From: Deltaproteobacteria bacterium | Lineage (GTDB): Bacteria; Desulfobacterota; Desulfobacteria; Desulfobacterales; JAFDCJ01 | Direction: 5' to 3' | DNA: 39,705 nt | Assembly (NCBI GenBank): GCA_024277475.1 | Contig: JAJRVC010000083.1 | Location: 1 to 39,705, forward strand | Shown: positions 8,283 through 16,950 of the stretch, piece after piece | Layout of the letters: the number at the start of each line of letters is the position of its first letter | Position numbering within the stretch: the first letter of the stretch is position 1 | The notes under the pieces: model-generated | Database searches by the model: none | What the model was told of the DNA's origin: nothing | Seen by the model: only the letters and a program-made list of their open reading frames with translations | Translations under genes and position numbers: made by a program

Positions 8283-9227
8283 ATGACTGCTAAATCCGAC
8301 TTTCGTCCCCAATCCTTTGCAGTGATCGGCGCCGGACCGGTCGGATGCATCGTGGCTGCTTTCCTGGCCAAAGGCGGCTATGAAGTCACCCTTTGTGACG
8401 TGGTCCCCGACCTTTTAAAACCTACATTGAATCCCGGTATCATTATCGAAGGTGCAGAGGACATCCGACAAAAGGTTGCCAAGACCTGCACGACGATAGA
8501 TGAGCTCGCTGAACATGACCCGGATGTAATATTCATTACCGTCAAAGCCAATGCATTGCCCCTGATCGCTTCCGCCATCGAGGGTTTTTACCATGAAGGG
8601 ATGTATATCGTCAGTTGGCAAAACGGCATCGATACGGAATTGGAACTGGCGAAAATTCTGGGCAAAGTCCCGGTTATGCGGGCCGTGGTGAACTATGGTT
8701 GCGGGCTCTTGGGACCGGCTCACGTTCACATGCCGTTTCATCATCCCCCCCACTACATCCAGGAACTGGATTCCGCTTCACAGCCCGAAGCGATCATCAT
8801 TGCAGAAACGCTTAATAACTGCGGCTTGCCCACCGATCACACCAGCCAGATTGTTTCCATGGTATGGCGCAAAACGGTCATGAACGCCTCGATGAATCCG
8901 GTGTGCGCCGTAACCGGGCTGACCATGACCCGGGCGATGAACGACCCCATTGTTTACCAGATCGTTGATGCCCTGGTAAAAGAATGTTTAACCGTCTCCA
9001 GGGCGAATGAAATAAATCTTGGGTGGGATTATTATCCCCACGCCATGGAATACATGCGAAATGCCGGCGATCATAAACCATCCATGCTAATGGATATCGA
9101 AGCCGGTCACCGGACCGAAATCGACTTCATGAACGGAAAATTCGTGAAATACGGGAAGCAGGCCGGCATTGAAACACCGTATAATCGAACCATGTGGGCC
9201 CTGGTAAAAGGGTTGGAATCGAAGTAG
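8283..9227 (+). CDS. 2-dehydropantoate 2-reductase-like NAD(P)-dependent 2-oxoacid reductase
   Basis: A 314-residue protein of the ApbA/PanE (ketopantoate reductase) family. The N-terminal Rossmann site reads VIGAGPVG (14-21). The conserved catalytic lysine is K197 in WRKTVMNASMNPVCAVTG, and an EIDFMNGK motif near 285 is typical of the family. ATG 8283 is chosen because GGAGAG lies 7 bases before it; an in-frame ATG at 8268 would overlap that site. Many ApbA-like proteins are not pantothenate enzymes but reduce other 2-oxoacids to 2-hydroxyacids. Placed between IorAB (2-oxoacid oxidation) and a 2-hydroxyacyl-CoA dehydratase-type protein, a 2-oxo to 2-hydroxy acid reductase is the favoured reading. 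True pantothenate synthesis is less likely, because no panB or panC is nearby. Confidence 0.88.
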   Translation: MTAKSDFRPQSFAVIGAGPVGCIVAAFLAKGGYEVTLCDVVPDLLKPTLNPGIIIEGAEDIRQKVAKTCTTIDELAEHDPDVIFITVKANALPLIASAIEGFYHEGMYIVSWQNGIDTELELAKILGKVPVMRAVVNYGCGLLGPAHVHMPFHHPPHYIQELDSASQPEAIIIAETLNNCGLPTDHTSQIVSMVWRKTVMNASMNPVCAVTGLTMTRAMNDPIVYQIVDALVKECLTVSRANEINLGWDYYPHAMEYMRNAGDHKPSMLMDIEAGHRTEIDFMNGKFVKYGKQAGIETPYNRTMWALVKGLESK

Positions 9228-9235
9228 TATCCGTT

Positions 9236-10033
9236 ATGAGTAAAAAATCAATATATGTTGGCGCTGATGTCGGAGCCTCGAGAACTAAAGTGGCCGTTCT
9301 TGATGGGGATAAAAATCTGATTGGCCATGACGTGAGAAAGTCAGGCACTGATTTTACGGCCACCGCTCTGAAGTGTCTGGCTGTCTCCCTGGAAATGGCC
9401 GGAGTCAGGGAGGCTGATATAGTCAACGCCGTATCAACCGGATACGGGCGCAACAATGTCCCTTTTACCACAGACACCAAAACAGAAATCGGCTGTCATG
9501 CCGGCGGCTGTTATCTGTATTTTCCAAAAGCCATTACCATCATCGATATCGGGGGACAGGATAACAAAATCATTAAGCTCGACAAAACCGGCCGACGCAC
9601 CAGCTTCAAAATGAACCGTAAGTGTGCGGCCGGTACCGGAGCTTTCCTGGAAGAGATGGCTGCCCGCCTGGACATACCTCTGGAGGAAATGGATGGACTG
9701 GCCTCCCGGTCTGAAGACATGGTCAAACTGGGAAGCTTCTGTACTGTTTTTTCAGCTACAGAGGTACTGGAAAACATTCGAAACGGCAAAAAGATAGATG
9801 ACATTGTAAAGGGTGTCTTTTTCTCGGTCATCAAAAGAGTCCTGGAAATGGATTCCATGACTGAAGAGGTAGTTATGACCGGCGGTGTCGTGGCCCACAA
9901 CCCATACCTGGTTAAAATGGCCGAGGAAATGATCAGCCGAAACATACTGGTTCCCGTACACCCGCAGTTCACCGGTGCCATCGGGGCGGCTTTGTATGCG
10001 ATGAATGCAAATATCAGCAAACACCTAATTTAG
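9236..10033 (+). CDS. BadF/BadG/BcrA/HgdC-type activase (ATP-driven CoA-enzyme activator)
   Basis: A 265-residue ASKHA-fold ATPase. The phosphate-1 loop is GADVGASRTKVAV (residues 9-21), a second ATP motif is IDIGGQDNK (103-111), and the adenosine motif is VVMTGGVVAHN near 225. The two cysteines that in HgdC-type homodimers hold one bridging [4Fe-4S] cluster are present: C130 in NRKCAAGTGAFLE and C169 in LGSFCTVF. Such activases hydrolyse ATP to push a single low-potential electron into a 2-hydroxyacyl-CoA dehydratase or class I benzoyl-CoA reductase. ATG 9236 is preferred over 9194, which would overlap the reductase gene by 34 bases. Only one activase subunit is encoded, as in homodimeric HgdC/FldI systems, not the two of BcrAD. 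Confidence 0.94.
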   Translation: MSKKSIYVGADVGASRTKVAVLDGDKNLIGHDVRKSGTDFTATALKCLAVSLEMAGVREADIVNAVSTGYGRNNVPFTTDTKTEIGCHAGGCYLYFPKAITIIDIGGQDNKIIKLDKTGRRTSFKMNRKCAAGTGAFLEEMAARLDIPLEEMDGLASRSEDMVKLGSFCTVFSATEVLENIRNGKKIDDIVKGVFFSVIKRVLEMDSMTEEVVMTGGVVAHNPYLVKMAEEMISRNILVPVHPQFTGAIGAALYAMNANISKHLI

Positions 10034-10082
10034 TTCCAGCTGCTACCGATTTGGGATGGGACAAAAAAATTGGAGGAACATT

Positions 10083-11327
10083 ATGACAGAAGAAAAAAAA
10101 GTCGTCCGAAAAAAAATAGCGGCCGCCGGAAATATCAGCAAGTTCATGGCCGATTATTATCTCGAACTTGATGAAGCATCGAAAAAAGGAGACCCCAAGA
10201 TTGCATGGTGCACTAGTGTGGGTCCTGCCGAGATACTCAGAGCCATGGGATTTTTGATTTATTTCCCGGAAACCCACTCAGCGATGCTGGGGGCCACCCG
10301 CATGGCCACCGATCTTATCCCTGAAGCCAATGCATTGGGCTATTCACCGGATATCTGTTCATACCTTACCGCGGATATCGGAGCGTTTGTCAAAGGGGTC
10401 ACCCCTTTGACCAAGATTTATAATATTGACAGTATTCCCAAACCCGATGTCCTGGTTTACAACACCAACCAGTGCCGGGACGTACAGGACTGGTTTAAAT
10501 GGTATGGAGAAAAATTCAATGCCCCGTTAGTCGGTGTTTATACCCACCGAAATATTGGAGATGTTACCGAGGCCCATGTCGCATCCATCGCCAAACAGAT
10601 GGAGGCACTGATTGAACCGCTGGAAAAAGTGTCCGGCAAAAAATTTGAAATGGACAGGCTAAAAGAAGCGGTGCGGCTTTCTCGCGATTGCTCGGACATC
10701 TGGAAAAAAATACTGGACACGGCTTCAGCAACCCCGGCACCCCTGACCTTTTTTGACGGAACGACTTTAATGGGTCCAGCCGTGGTCGGCCGGGGAACCC
10801 AGAAGACGTTGGATGTCTATAAAATTTTGCTGGCCGAATTGGAAGAGCGTATTAAGACCGGTGAAGGTGCGGTAGAAGACGAACAGCACAGGATCTACTG
10901 GGACGGTATGCCGGTCTGGGGAAGACTCAGCATGCACTCGAAGATGTTCTCTGCCCTGAAAACCAATGTTCTGGCTTCCACCTATTGTAACAGCTGGATA
11001 TTTTCCGCCCTGGACCCTGAAGATCCATTCCACAGCATGGCCAAAGCCTACACCGAGCTGTTTATCGTACGCTCCGATGAAGCTAAAGAAAAGTATATAA
11101 AAGAAATGTTGGAATTTTTTAAAGTTGACGGTGTCGTCTACCATGATGCCAAAACCTGTCCCAATAACACAAACTGCCGTTACGGCATGGCCGAGCGACT
11201 TTCAGCGGTAACCGGAATTCCCAGCCTCACCATCCATGGCGATCTGAATGATCTCAGAATGCTTTCCGATGAACAGACCAAGACCAATGTTGAGGCCTTT
11301 ATCGAACAGCTGGAAGAAAGCAGTTAA
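10083..11327 (+). CDS. 2-hydroxyacyl-CoA dehydratase / benzoyl-CoA reductase family catalytic subunit (HgdB/BcrC-like)
   Basis: A 414-residue protein of the HGD-D family. Three cysteines placed like the [4Fe-4S] ligands of HgdA/HgdB and BcrB/BcrC are visible: C43 (AWCTSVGPAE), C92 (GYSPDICSYLTADIG) and C131 (NTNQCRDVQDW). The segment ETHSAMLGATRMATDL before C92 and WDGMPVWGRL (273-282) are family blocks. More cysteines occur at 203, 302, 359 and 365. GGAGGA lies just before ATG 10083, which decides the start. Known enzymes use two different such subunits plus an activase; here only one is present beside its activase, so it may be homodimeric, pair with a subunit encoded elsewhere, or resemble double-cubane cluster proteins. 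The reaction could be dehydration of a 2-hydroxyacyl-CoA or ring reduction; the sequence does not decide. Confidence 0.92.
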   Translation: MTEEKKVVRKKIAAAGNISKFMADYYLELDEASKKGDPKIAWCTSVGPAEILRAMGFLIYFPETHSAMLGATRMATDLIPEANALGYSPDICSYLTADIGAFVKGVTPLTKIYNIDSIPKPDVLVYNTNQCRDVQDWFKWYGEKFNAPLVGVYTHRNIGDVTEAHVASIAKQMEALIEPLEKVSGKKFEMDRLKEAVRLSRDCSDIWKKILDTASATPAPLTFFDGTTLMGPAVVGRGTQKTLDVYKILLAELEERIKTGEGAVEDEQHRIYWDGMPVWGRLSMHSKMFSALKTNVLASTYCNSWIFSALDPEDPFHSMAKAYTELFIVRSDEAKEKYIKEMLEFFKVDGVVYHDAKTCPNNTNCRYGMAERLSAVTGIPSLTIHGDLNDLRMLSDEQTKTNVEAFIEQLEESS

Positions 11328-11374
11328 GTGTTAGGTGTCAGGCCAGCAGCCGGTCAAATCGAAAAAGAAACTGA

Positions 11375-11466
11375 TGAACGCTGAACATCGAACGTCGAAT
11401 CAATGTATTCTGTCTGTTTTAAAAAAGATTTAGCGAAGCGTTTCCATCCTTCGATATTCGATATTC
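11375..11466. repeat. Dispersed intergenic repeat, copy 1
   Basis: This 92-bp stretch in the 284-bp gap before the ADP-forming synthetase is clearly related to 39551-39628. Shared words in order are TGAACATCGAA, AATGTATTCTGTC, a TTTAAAAAA run, AGCGAAG and CCTTCGA followed by ATTCGAT. The first and last parts are partly complementary (ATCGAACGTCGAAT against CTTCGATATTCGAT), so the element can fold on itself. The rest of the gap (11328-11374 and 11467-11595) shows no gene. Confidence 0.6.
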
Positions 11467-11611
11467 TGCAGTTCCGGCTGGCTGCCAAAGTGGCCCGTTT
11501 AGTAGAAAGACTGTGCCATTTTAGCATAGTTGCATACAAGGTGTCAGTGGCGGCGCTGGCCTGAAAAACGGCCAGTTTAATCAAAAAAAACTCTAAATAA
11601 GGAGAATCACG

Positions 11612-13690
11612 ATGTTAGAGTCTTTATTTCGTCCAAAATCGGTAGCCGTCATCGGCGCTTCGTCCAAAGAACTGTCCATCGGTAATCGGGTGATCAAGAA
11701 CCTGATCGATTTCGGGTTTCAAGGCGGAATTTACCCGATCAATCCCAAGGCGGATGAAATCCGGGGGCTTAAAGCCTATAAGTCGATTATGGAATGTCCG
11801 GACAATATCGATGTCGTTCACATGGTCATCCCTGCCAGATTTGTACCCATGGCCATGGAAGACTGCGGCAAAAAAAGCGTAAAAAATGTTATTATAAATT
11901 CCGGCGGGTTTTCTGAGACCGGTCCCGAAGGAGAAGCCATTGAAAAGGATTTCCTGGCTAAAGCAGATCAGTATGGCATCCGGGTGTTAGGCCCCAATTG
12001 CCAGGGTGTCATCAACACTGATGCGGATGTCCGGGCCTATTGCAATTTCACTTTCACCATGCCCGACCCGGGCTACATCTCGATAGTGGCGCTTAGCGGC
12101 GGTGTGGCTGAAGTGATTCACCAGGCATTCTCCCAAATGGGGGTCGGCACCCGTATTTACGCTTCCAACGGAAACGCCTGTGACGTGACCATCCCGGAAA
12201 TCTTGGAGTATCTGGGAGATGATGATGGCACCCGGGTGATCGTAACCTATGTCGAGGGACTTAGAGATGCCACGACCTTCATGGAAATCGCGACGAAAGT
12301 GGCTGCTAAAAAACCGATCCTGGCCATGAAGGCCGGACGTACCATGGAAGGCGCCAAAGCCGCAGCGTCTCACACCGGGGGGCTTGCCAAGGAAGACATT
12401 GCCACCGATCTGATTTTTAAAAAAGCCGGCATCCTGTCCTTTAGAGATGAAGGGGAGTTGATCCAGGCTGCCGCGGCCTTCGCCACCCAGCCGATTCCCG
12501 GAGGCAACCGGGTGGGAATCATTACCAATACCGGCGGACCGGCGGTGATTGCCACGGACGTGATGGTGGGGGCCGGTCTGACACTACCGCCACTTTCGGA
12601 AAAAACCCGCACAGTATTGACCGAAACCCTGTTTCCGGAAGCATCCGTAAACAACCCGGTGGATGTTTTGGCCACCGGCCCTGCCCTGCATTATCGGGTG
12701 TGTCTGGACGCCATGCTGGCAGACGATAATTTCGACTGCATTTTTGTCAACTTCGTCACGCCGTTTTTTGTCGATAACGAAAGTACGGCCAAAGAAATCG
12801 TTGAAGTGAGCAAACAACAAAAAAAACCGATTGTCTGCAACCTCATGACGGATAGACGCCAGTGGACGGAAGTGGTCAAGATTTTGCAAGATGGCGGGGT
12901 GCCGTGCTTTGCCCTGCCCGGTGAGGCGGCCCGCGCCATGACGGCGTTGGTTAACTACCACCATATCCGCACCCGTCACATCGGCGAAGTACGAACGTTC
13001 AGCGATACGGACGCCGACGCCGGTCGTCAAATCCTGGCAGCAGCCAAAAAAGCCGGAAAATCAGATCTTTCAGCCGAAGCGGTTTACAACATCCTGGCTG
13101 CGTACAAGATTCCGACAGCTGGCTGGCGCATGGCAGCCAATGCTGAAGAGGCCGTCGACGCAGCTTCTAAGATCGGTTATCCGGTAGTCGTCAAGGCAGA
13201 TGCTGCAGCCATTCTGCACAAAAGCGATCTGGGGGGAGTCGCCGTTGACCTAAAGGACGGGGATGCCGTGCGGGCAGTGGTAAAAAAAATGCGGCAGAGT
13301 TTTTCCGAAGACGACTTGAGCTTTTTTATTCAGAAATATCTCCCCGGCGGTCTGGAATTGATCATGGGAGCCAAAGCCGAAGAGGGTCTCGGCCATGCCG
13401 TTATGTTCGGTCTCGGCGGTATTTTCGTTGAAATCATGAAAGATGTTGTTTTCAACTTGACACCGGTGTCATCGGGTGAGGCCGGGCAGATGCTTGCGGC
13501 CATCAAAGGGGCAGCCATGCTTGAAGGCGCGCGGGGACAAAAGGGAGTGAATCAGGACCTGTTGATCGAAATCATTCAGCGCCTGTCCCAACTTCTCACC
13601 GATCTGCCTGAAATCCGGGAAATGGATTTAAATCCGTTGATCGCCTTCGAGGATCAGGTGGTTGCGGTAGATGCCAGAATCAGCATATGA
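11612..13690 (+). CDS. Acyl-CoA synthetase (ADP-forming), fused alpha-beta
   Basis: A 692-residue NDP-forming acetyl/acyl-CoA synthetase. An N-terminal CoA-binding domain (LFRPKSVAVIGASSK at 5-19) is followed by the two succinyl-CoA-ligase-like subdomains with the phosphorylatable histidine H254 in AAASHTGGLAK, and then by an ATP-grasp domain (about 480-692) with VVKADA, HKSDLGGVAVDL and MDLNPL. The alpha and beta parts are fused in one chain, as in many bacteria and archaea. It would convert an acyl-CoA, ADP and phosphate to the free acid, ATP and CoA, or run in reverse to activate acids cheaply. The RBS is AAGGAGAA, and the gene sits right after the dehydratase-type gene. It could recover ATP from arylacetyl-CoA made by IorAB, as in peptide fermenters; that is inference. 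Confidence 0.94.
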   Translation: MLESLFRPKSVAVIGASSKELSIGNRVIKNLIDFGFQGGIYPINPKADEIRGLKAYKSIMECPDNIDVVHMVIPARFVPMAMEDCGKKSVKNVIINSGGFSETGPEGEAIEKDFLAKADQYGIRVLGPNCQGVINTDADVRAYCNFTFTMPDPGYISIVALSGGVAEVIHQAFSQMGVGTRIYASNGNACDVTIPEILEYLGDDDGTRVIVTYVEGLRDATTFMEIATKVAAKKPILAMKAGRTMEGAKAAASHTGGLAKEDIATDLIFKKAGILSFRDEGELIQAAAAFATQPIPGGNRVGIITNTGGPAVIATDVMVGAGLTLPPLSEKTRTVLTETLFPEASVNNPVDVLATGPALHYRVCLDAMLADDNFDCIFVNFVTPFFVDNESTAKEIVEVSKQQKKPIVCNLMTDRRQWTEVVKILQDGGVPCFALPGEAARAMTALVNYHHIRTRHIGEVRTFSDTDADAGRQILAAAKKAGKSDLSAEAVYNILAAYKIPTAGWRMAANAEEAVDAASKIGYPVVVKADAAAILHKSDLGGVAVDLKDGDAVRAVVKKMRQSFSEDDLSFFIQKYLPGGLELIMGAKAEEGLGHAVMFGLGGIFVEIMKDVVFNLTPVSSGEAGQMLAAIKGAAMLEGARGQKGVNQDLLIEIIQRLSQLLTDLPEIREMDLNPLIAFEDQVVAVDARISI

Positions 13691-13696
13691 GGTTAG

Positions 13697-13778
13697 CTAA
13701 AAGCTGAAGGCTCAAAGGAAGAAGGATTAATAGCGGGTTTAGAGCCTTTCAGCTTCCAGCTTTGAGCTTTCAGCTTAG
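13697..13778. repeat. Intergenic inverted repeat with internal direct copies
   Basis: The 102-bp gap between the ADP-forming synthetase and the first ligase is nearly filled by an imperfect hairpin. The left arm (13697-13717) begins CTAAAAGCTGAAGGCTCAAA and the right arm (13760-13778) reads GCTTTGAGCTTTCAGCTTA, its near reverse complement. The loop carries a partial direct copy of the right arm (AGCCTTTCAGCTTCCAGC). It may act as a processing or stability element between the two genes, or may simply be a repeat copy. Confidence 0.55.
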
Positions 13779-13792
13779 AAGGGAGATAATCT

Positions 13793-15349
13793 ATGGCCGG
13801 TTGGTTAAATCTGGGTCAAAATCTTAAAGTCAATGCCAAAAAGTTCCCGAACACCGTGGCGCTTAAAGACCGCACGCGCACCTTTACTTATCCACAGGCC
13901 AACAGCCGGGTGAATAAATTGGCTTACAGCCTGCGTTCCATGGGATTAACCAAGGGAGATAAAGTCGCGGTGTTGCTCGAAAACAGCATCGAAATAGTAG
14001 AAGTGTATCTGGCGACCGCCAAGACCGGCATCATCATCGTCCCGATCAATTTTCGTCTAGTCAGTTCGGAAGTCGAATATATCGCTGGTAATGCGGATGC
14101 CAAAGCATTCATCGTGCACGACGAATTTACTTCAACAGTGGATCCGATTAAGGCCAACTTAACAAACATTGAGGCCGACAACTATATTGTCGTCGGTCAG
14201 GCCGTTGAGGGCTACAGACCCTACGAAAAATTTATTGGAAACTCCCCTGACGGTGAACCCGAAGCCGAGGTCGCGCCCGGAGATACCTGGATCTTGATCT
14301 ACACCTCCGGCACTACCGGCCGACCCAAAGGGGTGGTGCGGTCCCATGAATCCCACATCGCATTTTATCTCATCAATGCCGCGGATTTCGGCTTTAATGA
14401 GCATGACTTTTGTCTGAATGTTATGCCGATTTGCCACATTAACTCCACCTTTTTTACCTTCACCTTTATTTACATCGGCGGCTCGGTATACATCCATCCG
14501 GCGCGATCATTCAAACCGGAAGAAATTCTTGAAATTGTCGAACGGGAGAAAATAACGTTCATCTCCCTGATCCCAACTCATTATAACCTGATTCTAAACG
14601 CCTCCGAAGAAGCTAAAAAACATAATGTCAGCTCCGTAAGAAAGCTGATTTGTTCTTCCGCACCGGTTCGCAAAAGCATGAAACTGGCGATCATGGATTT
14701 CTTTCCCGGAGTGGAACTCTACGAAGGATACGGCTCCACGGAAGCCGGCATCGTCACCGTGCTCAAGCCCGAGGATCAGATGCGGAAACTGGGTTCCATC
14801 GGGTTTGAAACATTGGGGACTGATCTTGTCAAAATCCTTGACGAGGAAGGAAATGAAGTCGGTGTCGGGGAGGTCGGCGAATTATACTCACGGGGTCCCA
14901 TGCTCTTTGACGAATACTACAAGCTTCCTGAAAAAACTGCCGCATCCTTTCAGGGGGGATGGTTTTCGGCCGGAGACATGGCCACCCGCGATGAAGAAGG
15001 ATTTTATCAAATCGTAGACCGCAAAGATAATATGATCATTACCGGTGGTGAAAATGTCTATCCCAGCGAGATAGAAGAAGTCATCGGCAGCCATGAGTGC
15101 GTGTTTGACTGCGCCGTCGTCGGGATCCCCGACGATAAATGGGGCGAAAAGGTAGCTGTGGTAGTTGTCCGTAAACCCGGGCTCGATGAATCCAAGATTA
15201 ATGAAGATACCATCCGTCAATGCTGCAAAAGTCAGATGGCGGGATTCAAACGCCCCAAAGAAATCATTTTTATCGATGAAGATGAAATGCCGCGTACCCC
15301 CACCGGAAAGATACTGCACCGCAAAATCAGGGAAAAGTTTTGTAAATGA
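13793..15349 (+). CDS. AMP-forming acyl-CoA ligase (1)
   Basis: A 518-residue member of the ANL superfamily. The AMP-binding P-loop is IYTSGTTGRPKG at about 169-180, followed by YEGYGSTEAG (A5-like), the SAGDMATRDEEGFYQIVDRKDNMI hinge region near 392-415 and the C-terminal lysine K506 in PRTPTGK. It forms an acyl-AMP and then an acyl-CoA from an organic acid, ATP and CoA. GGGAG precedes the ATG. It is the most divergent of the three ligases in a row and begins only 102 bp after the ADP-forming synthetase. The next ligase starts 15 bp after its stop, so they are surely co-transcribed. The acid substrate is unknown; fatty, aryl or hydroxyaryl acids are possible. Confidence 0.93.
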   Translation: MAGWLNLGQNLKVNAKKFPNTVALKDRTRTFTYPQANSRVNKLAYSLRSMGLTKGDKVAVLLENSIEIVEVYLATAKTGIIIVPINFRLVSSEVEYIAGNADAKAFIVHDEFTSTVDPIKANLTNIEADNYIVVGQAVEGYRPYEKFIGNSPDGEPEAEVAPGDTWILIYTSGTTGRPKGVVRSHESHIAFYLINAADFGFNEHDFCLNVMPICHINSTFFTFTFIYIGGSVYIHPARSFKPEEILEIVEREKITFISLIPTHYNLILNASEEAKKHNVSSVRKLICSSAPVRKSMKLAIMDFFPGVELYEGYGSTEAGIVTVLKPEDQMRKLGSIGFETLGTDLVKILDEEGNEVGVGEVGELYSRGPMLFDEYYKLPEKTAASFQGGWFSAGDMATRDEEGFYQIVDRKDNMIITGGENVYPSEIEEVIGSHECVFDCAVVGIPDDKWGEKVAVVVVRKPGLDESKINEDTIRQCCKSQMAGFKRPKEIIFIDEDEMPRTPTGKILHRKIREKFCK

Positions 15350-15364
15350 AGGAGAAAAATTAAA

Positions 15365-16945
15365 ATGAATTATGCCAATTACGCTGTAATCCACGCCCGG
15401 CATTTGCCTGAAAAGACATGCCTGATTGAAAGAACGCCTTCCATAAACCAGCGACGATCACTTACCTGGCGCCGGTTTAATGATGAAATCAATAAGGTTG
15501 CCAACTATTTATCGAAAGATTTGGGTATCGAAGACGGCGATTTTGTCATGCATCTGCAGAACAATTCTCTCGAATGGTTGATCACTTACTATGGTATTAT
15601 CAAAATCGGTGCGGTGGTCGTCCCCCTTAATTTTCGGTTTTTAGGCCGGGACATCCTGTATGCCGCTGATATTTGCAAACCCAAAATATTTATCCTGGGA
15701 TCTGAATTTCTTTCAGTGGTTCAACCGGTTCAAAAAAACTTAAAAACCGTGGAAAAGTATATTTGTGTTGGCAATAAAATACCTGATGACATGATCGATT
15801 ATTCGATTCTCGCAGCAAATAATGATATCTCTGAGGCCATTGTTGATGTGGATGACCTGCACGATCTGGCCATGATGTTCACCTCAGGTACCACCGGTGA
15901 CCCGAAGCCGGTATTGCATACCCATTATTCCCTGAACAACACCGCCATCGGCAACGGCATGAGTTATTTTGTTGAGAAAAATGACAATTATGTCTTTTTC
16001 CTGCCTTTGTATCATAGTGGCACCATGTTTTTGTGGGCCCCCTTTTATGCCACCGGCGCCGTCGGCACGATTCTCAGGGAGTTCACTGATCCAAAATGGA
16101 TAATAGAGGCTATGGCTGAAGAAAAGGGGACGGATGTTCTTTTTGTGGTTCCCATTGCCATTGCTATTCTAAATGCCATCGACAGTGGTGATATCAATCT
16201 TGCCGATTATGATCTTTCCAGCTGGCGCTATATGGAGATCGGCGCGCAACCGGTACCTTTCGACGTCATGAAACGACTGGTGGAGATCCTTCCCTGCGCT
16301 GTTTCCAATATCTATGGCATCACCGAGGGTGGTGGCGGCGGACTGTTTAACCTTTACCCGGAGGAGGTATTGCAAAAACCGGGTTCCATCGGCAAACCCA
16401 CTTTTGCGGTGGAAGGGAAAATCATCGATTTTGACGGTAAAGAACTTGGACCCGGACAGGTCGGAGAACTGCTATTTAAAACCAACCGTATGATGAAGGG
16501 ATACTTTAACAATCCGGAAATGACTGAAAAAACTCTCAAGAACGGCTGGCTTTATACCGGCGATCTTCTTAAAACCGACGAGGAGGGGTATTACTATATT
16601 GTCGACCGTGCCAAAGACATGGTCACCTGCGGCGGCGAAAATATATTCCCGGTGGAAATTGAAGACGCCTTGATGGACCATCCCAAAATTGATGATGTGG
16701 CCTGCATCGGATACCCGGACGAGCGCCTGGTGGAAATCGTACTGGCCATCGTCCAGTTAAAGGAGGGGGAATCCATGACGGAAGAGGAGTTGATTGAGTT
16801 TGCCAAATCCAAACTGGCACTGTACAAGGTGCCTCGCAAAATAATTTTTGATCAGGTTCTCAGAAATCCAACCGGCAAACTCATGAAACCCAAGTTAAGA
16901 GAAAAATATACCGGCCGCAAGGAAGCCTTTCAAAAACTTGATTAG
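15365..16945 (+). CDS. AMP-forming acyl-CoA ligase (2)
   Basis: A 526-residue ANL ligase. The P-loop is MFTSGTTGDPKPVLHTH at about 171-187, with GDPKP in place of the commoner GRPKG. Further motifs are IYGITEGGGGG, LYTGDLLKTDEEGYYYIVDR and the C-terminal lysine K505 in RNPTGK. GAAGGAG lies just ahead of the ATG in the 15-bp gap. It is clearly a paralogue of the ligase at 17191: same length, the shared block VPLNFRF near residue 86, the catalytic lysine at the same position 505, and the ending (K)PKLR.xYTG. Tandem duplication followed by divergence probably gave two substrate specificities. Confidence 0.93.
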   Translation: MNYANYAVIHARHLPEKTCLIERTPSINQRRSLTWRRFNDEINKVANYLSKDLGIEDGDFVMHLQNNSLEWLITYYGIIKIGAVVVPLNFRFLGRDILYAADICKPKIFILGSEFLSVVQPVQKNLKTVEKYICVGNKIPDDMIDYSILAANNDISEAIVDVDDLHDLAMMFTSGTTGDPKPVLHTHYSLNNTAIGNGMSYFVEKNDNYVFFLPLYHSGTMFLWAPFYATGAVGTILREFTDPKWIIEAMAEEKGTDVLFVVPIAIAILNAIDSGDINLADYDLSSWRYMEIGAQPVPFDVMKRLVEILPCAVSNIYGITEGGGGGLFNLYPEEVLQKPGSIGKPTFAVEGKIIDFDGKELGPGQVGELLFKTNRMMKGYFNNPEMTEKTLKNGWLYTGDLLKTDEEGYYYIVDRAKDMVTCGGENIFPVEIEDALMDHPKIDDVACIGYPDERLVEIVLAIVQLKEGESMTEEELIEFAKSKLALYKVPRKIIFDQVLRNPTGKLMKPKLREKYTGRKEAFQKLD

Positions 16946-16950
16946 AAGTG

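Noticed and set aside
8283..9227. Pantothenate biosynthesis gene panE
   Set aside because: Family correct, but no panB, panC or panD is near and the neighbours concern 2-oxoacid and acyl-CoA chemistry, so the specific name is not used.
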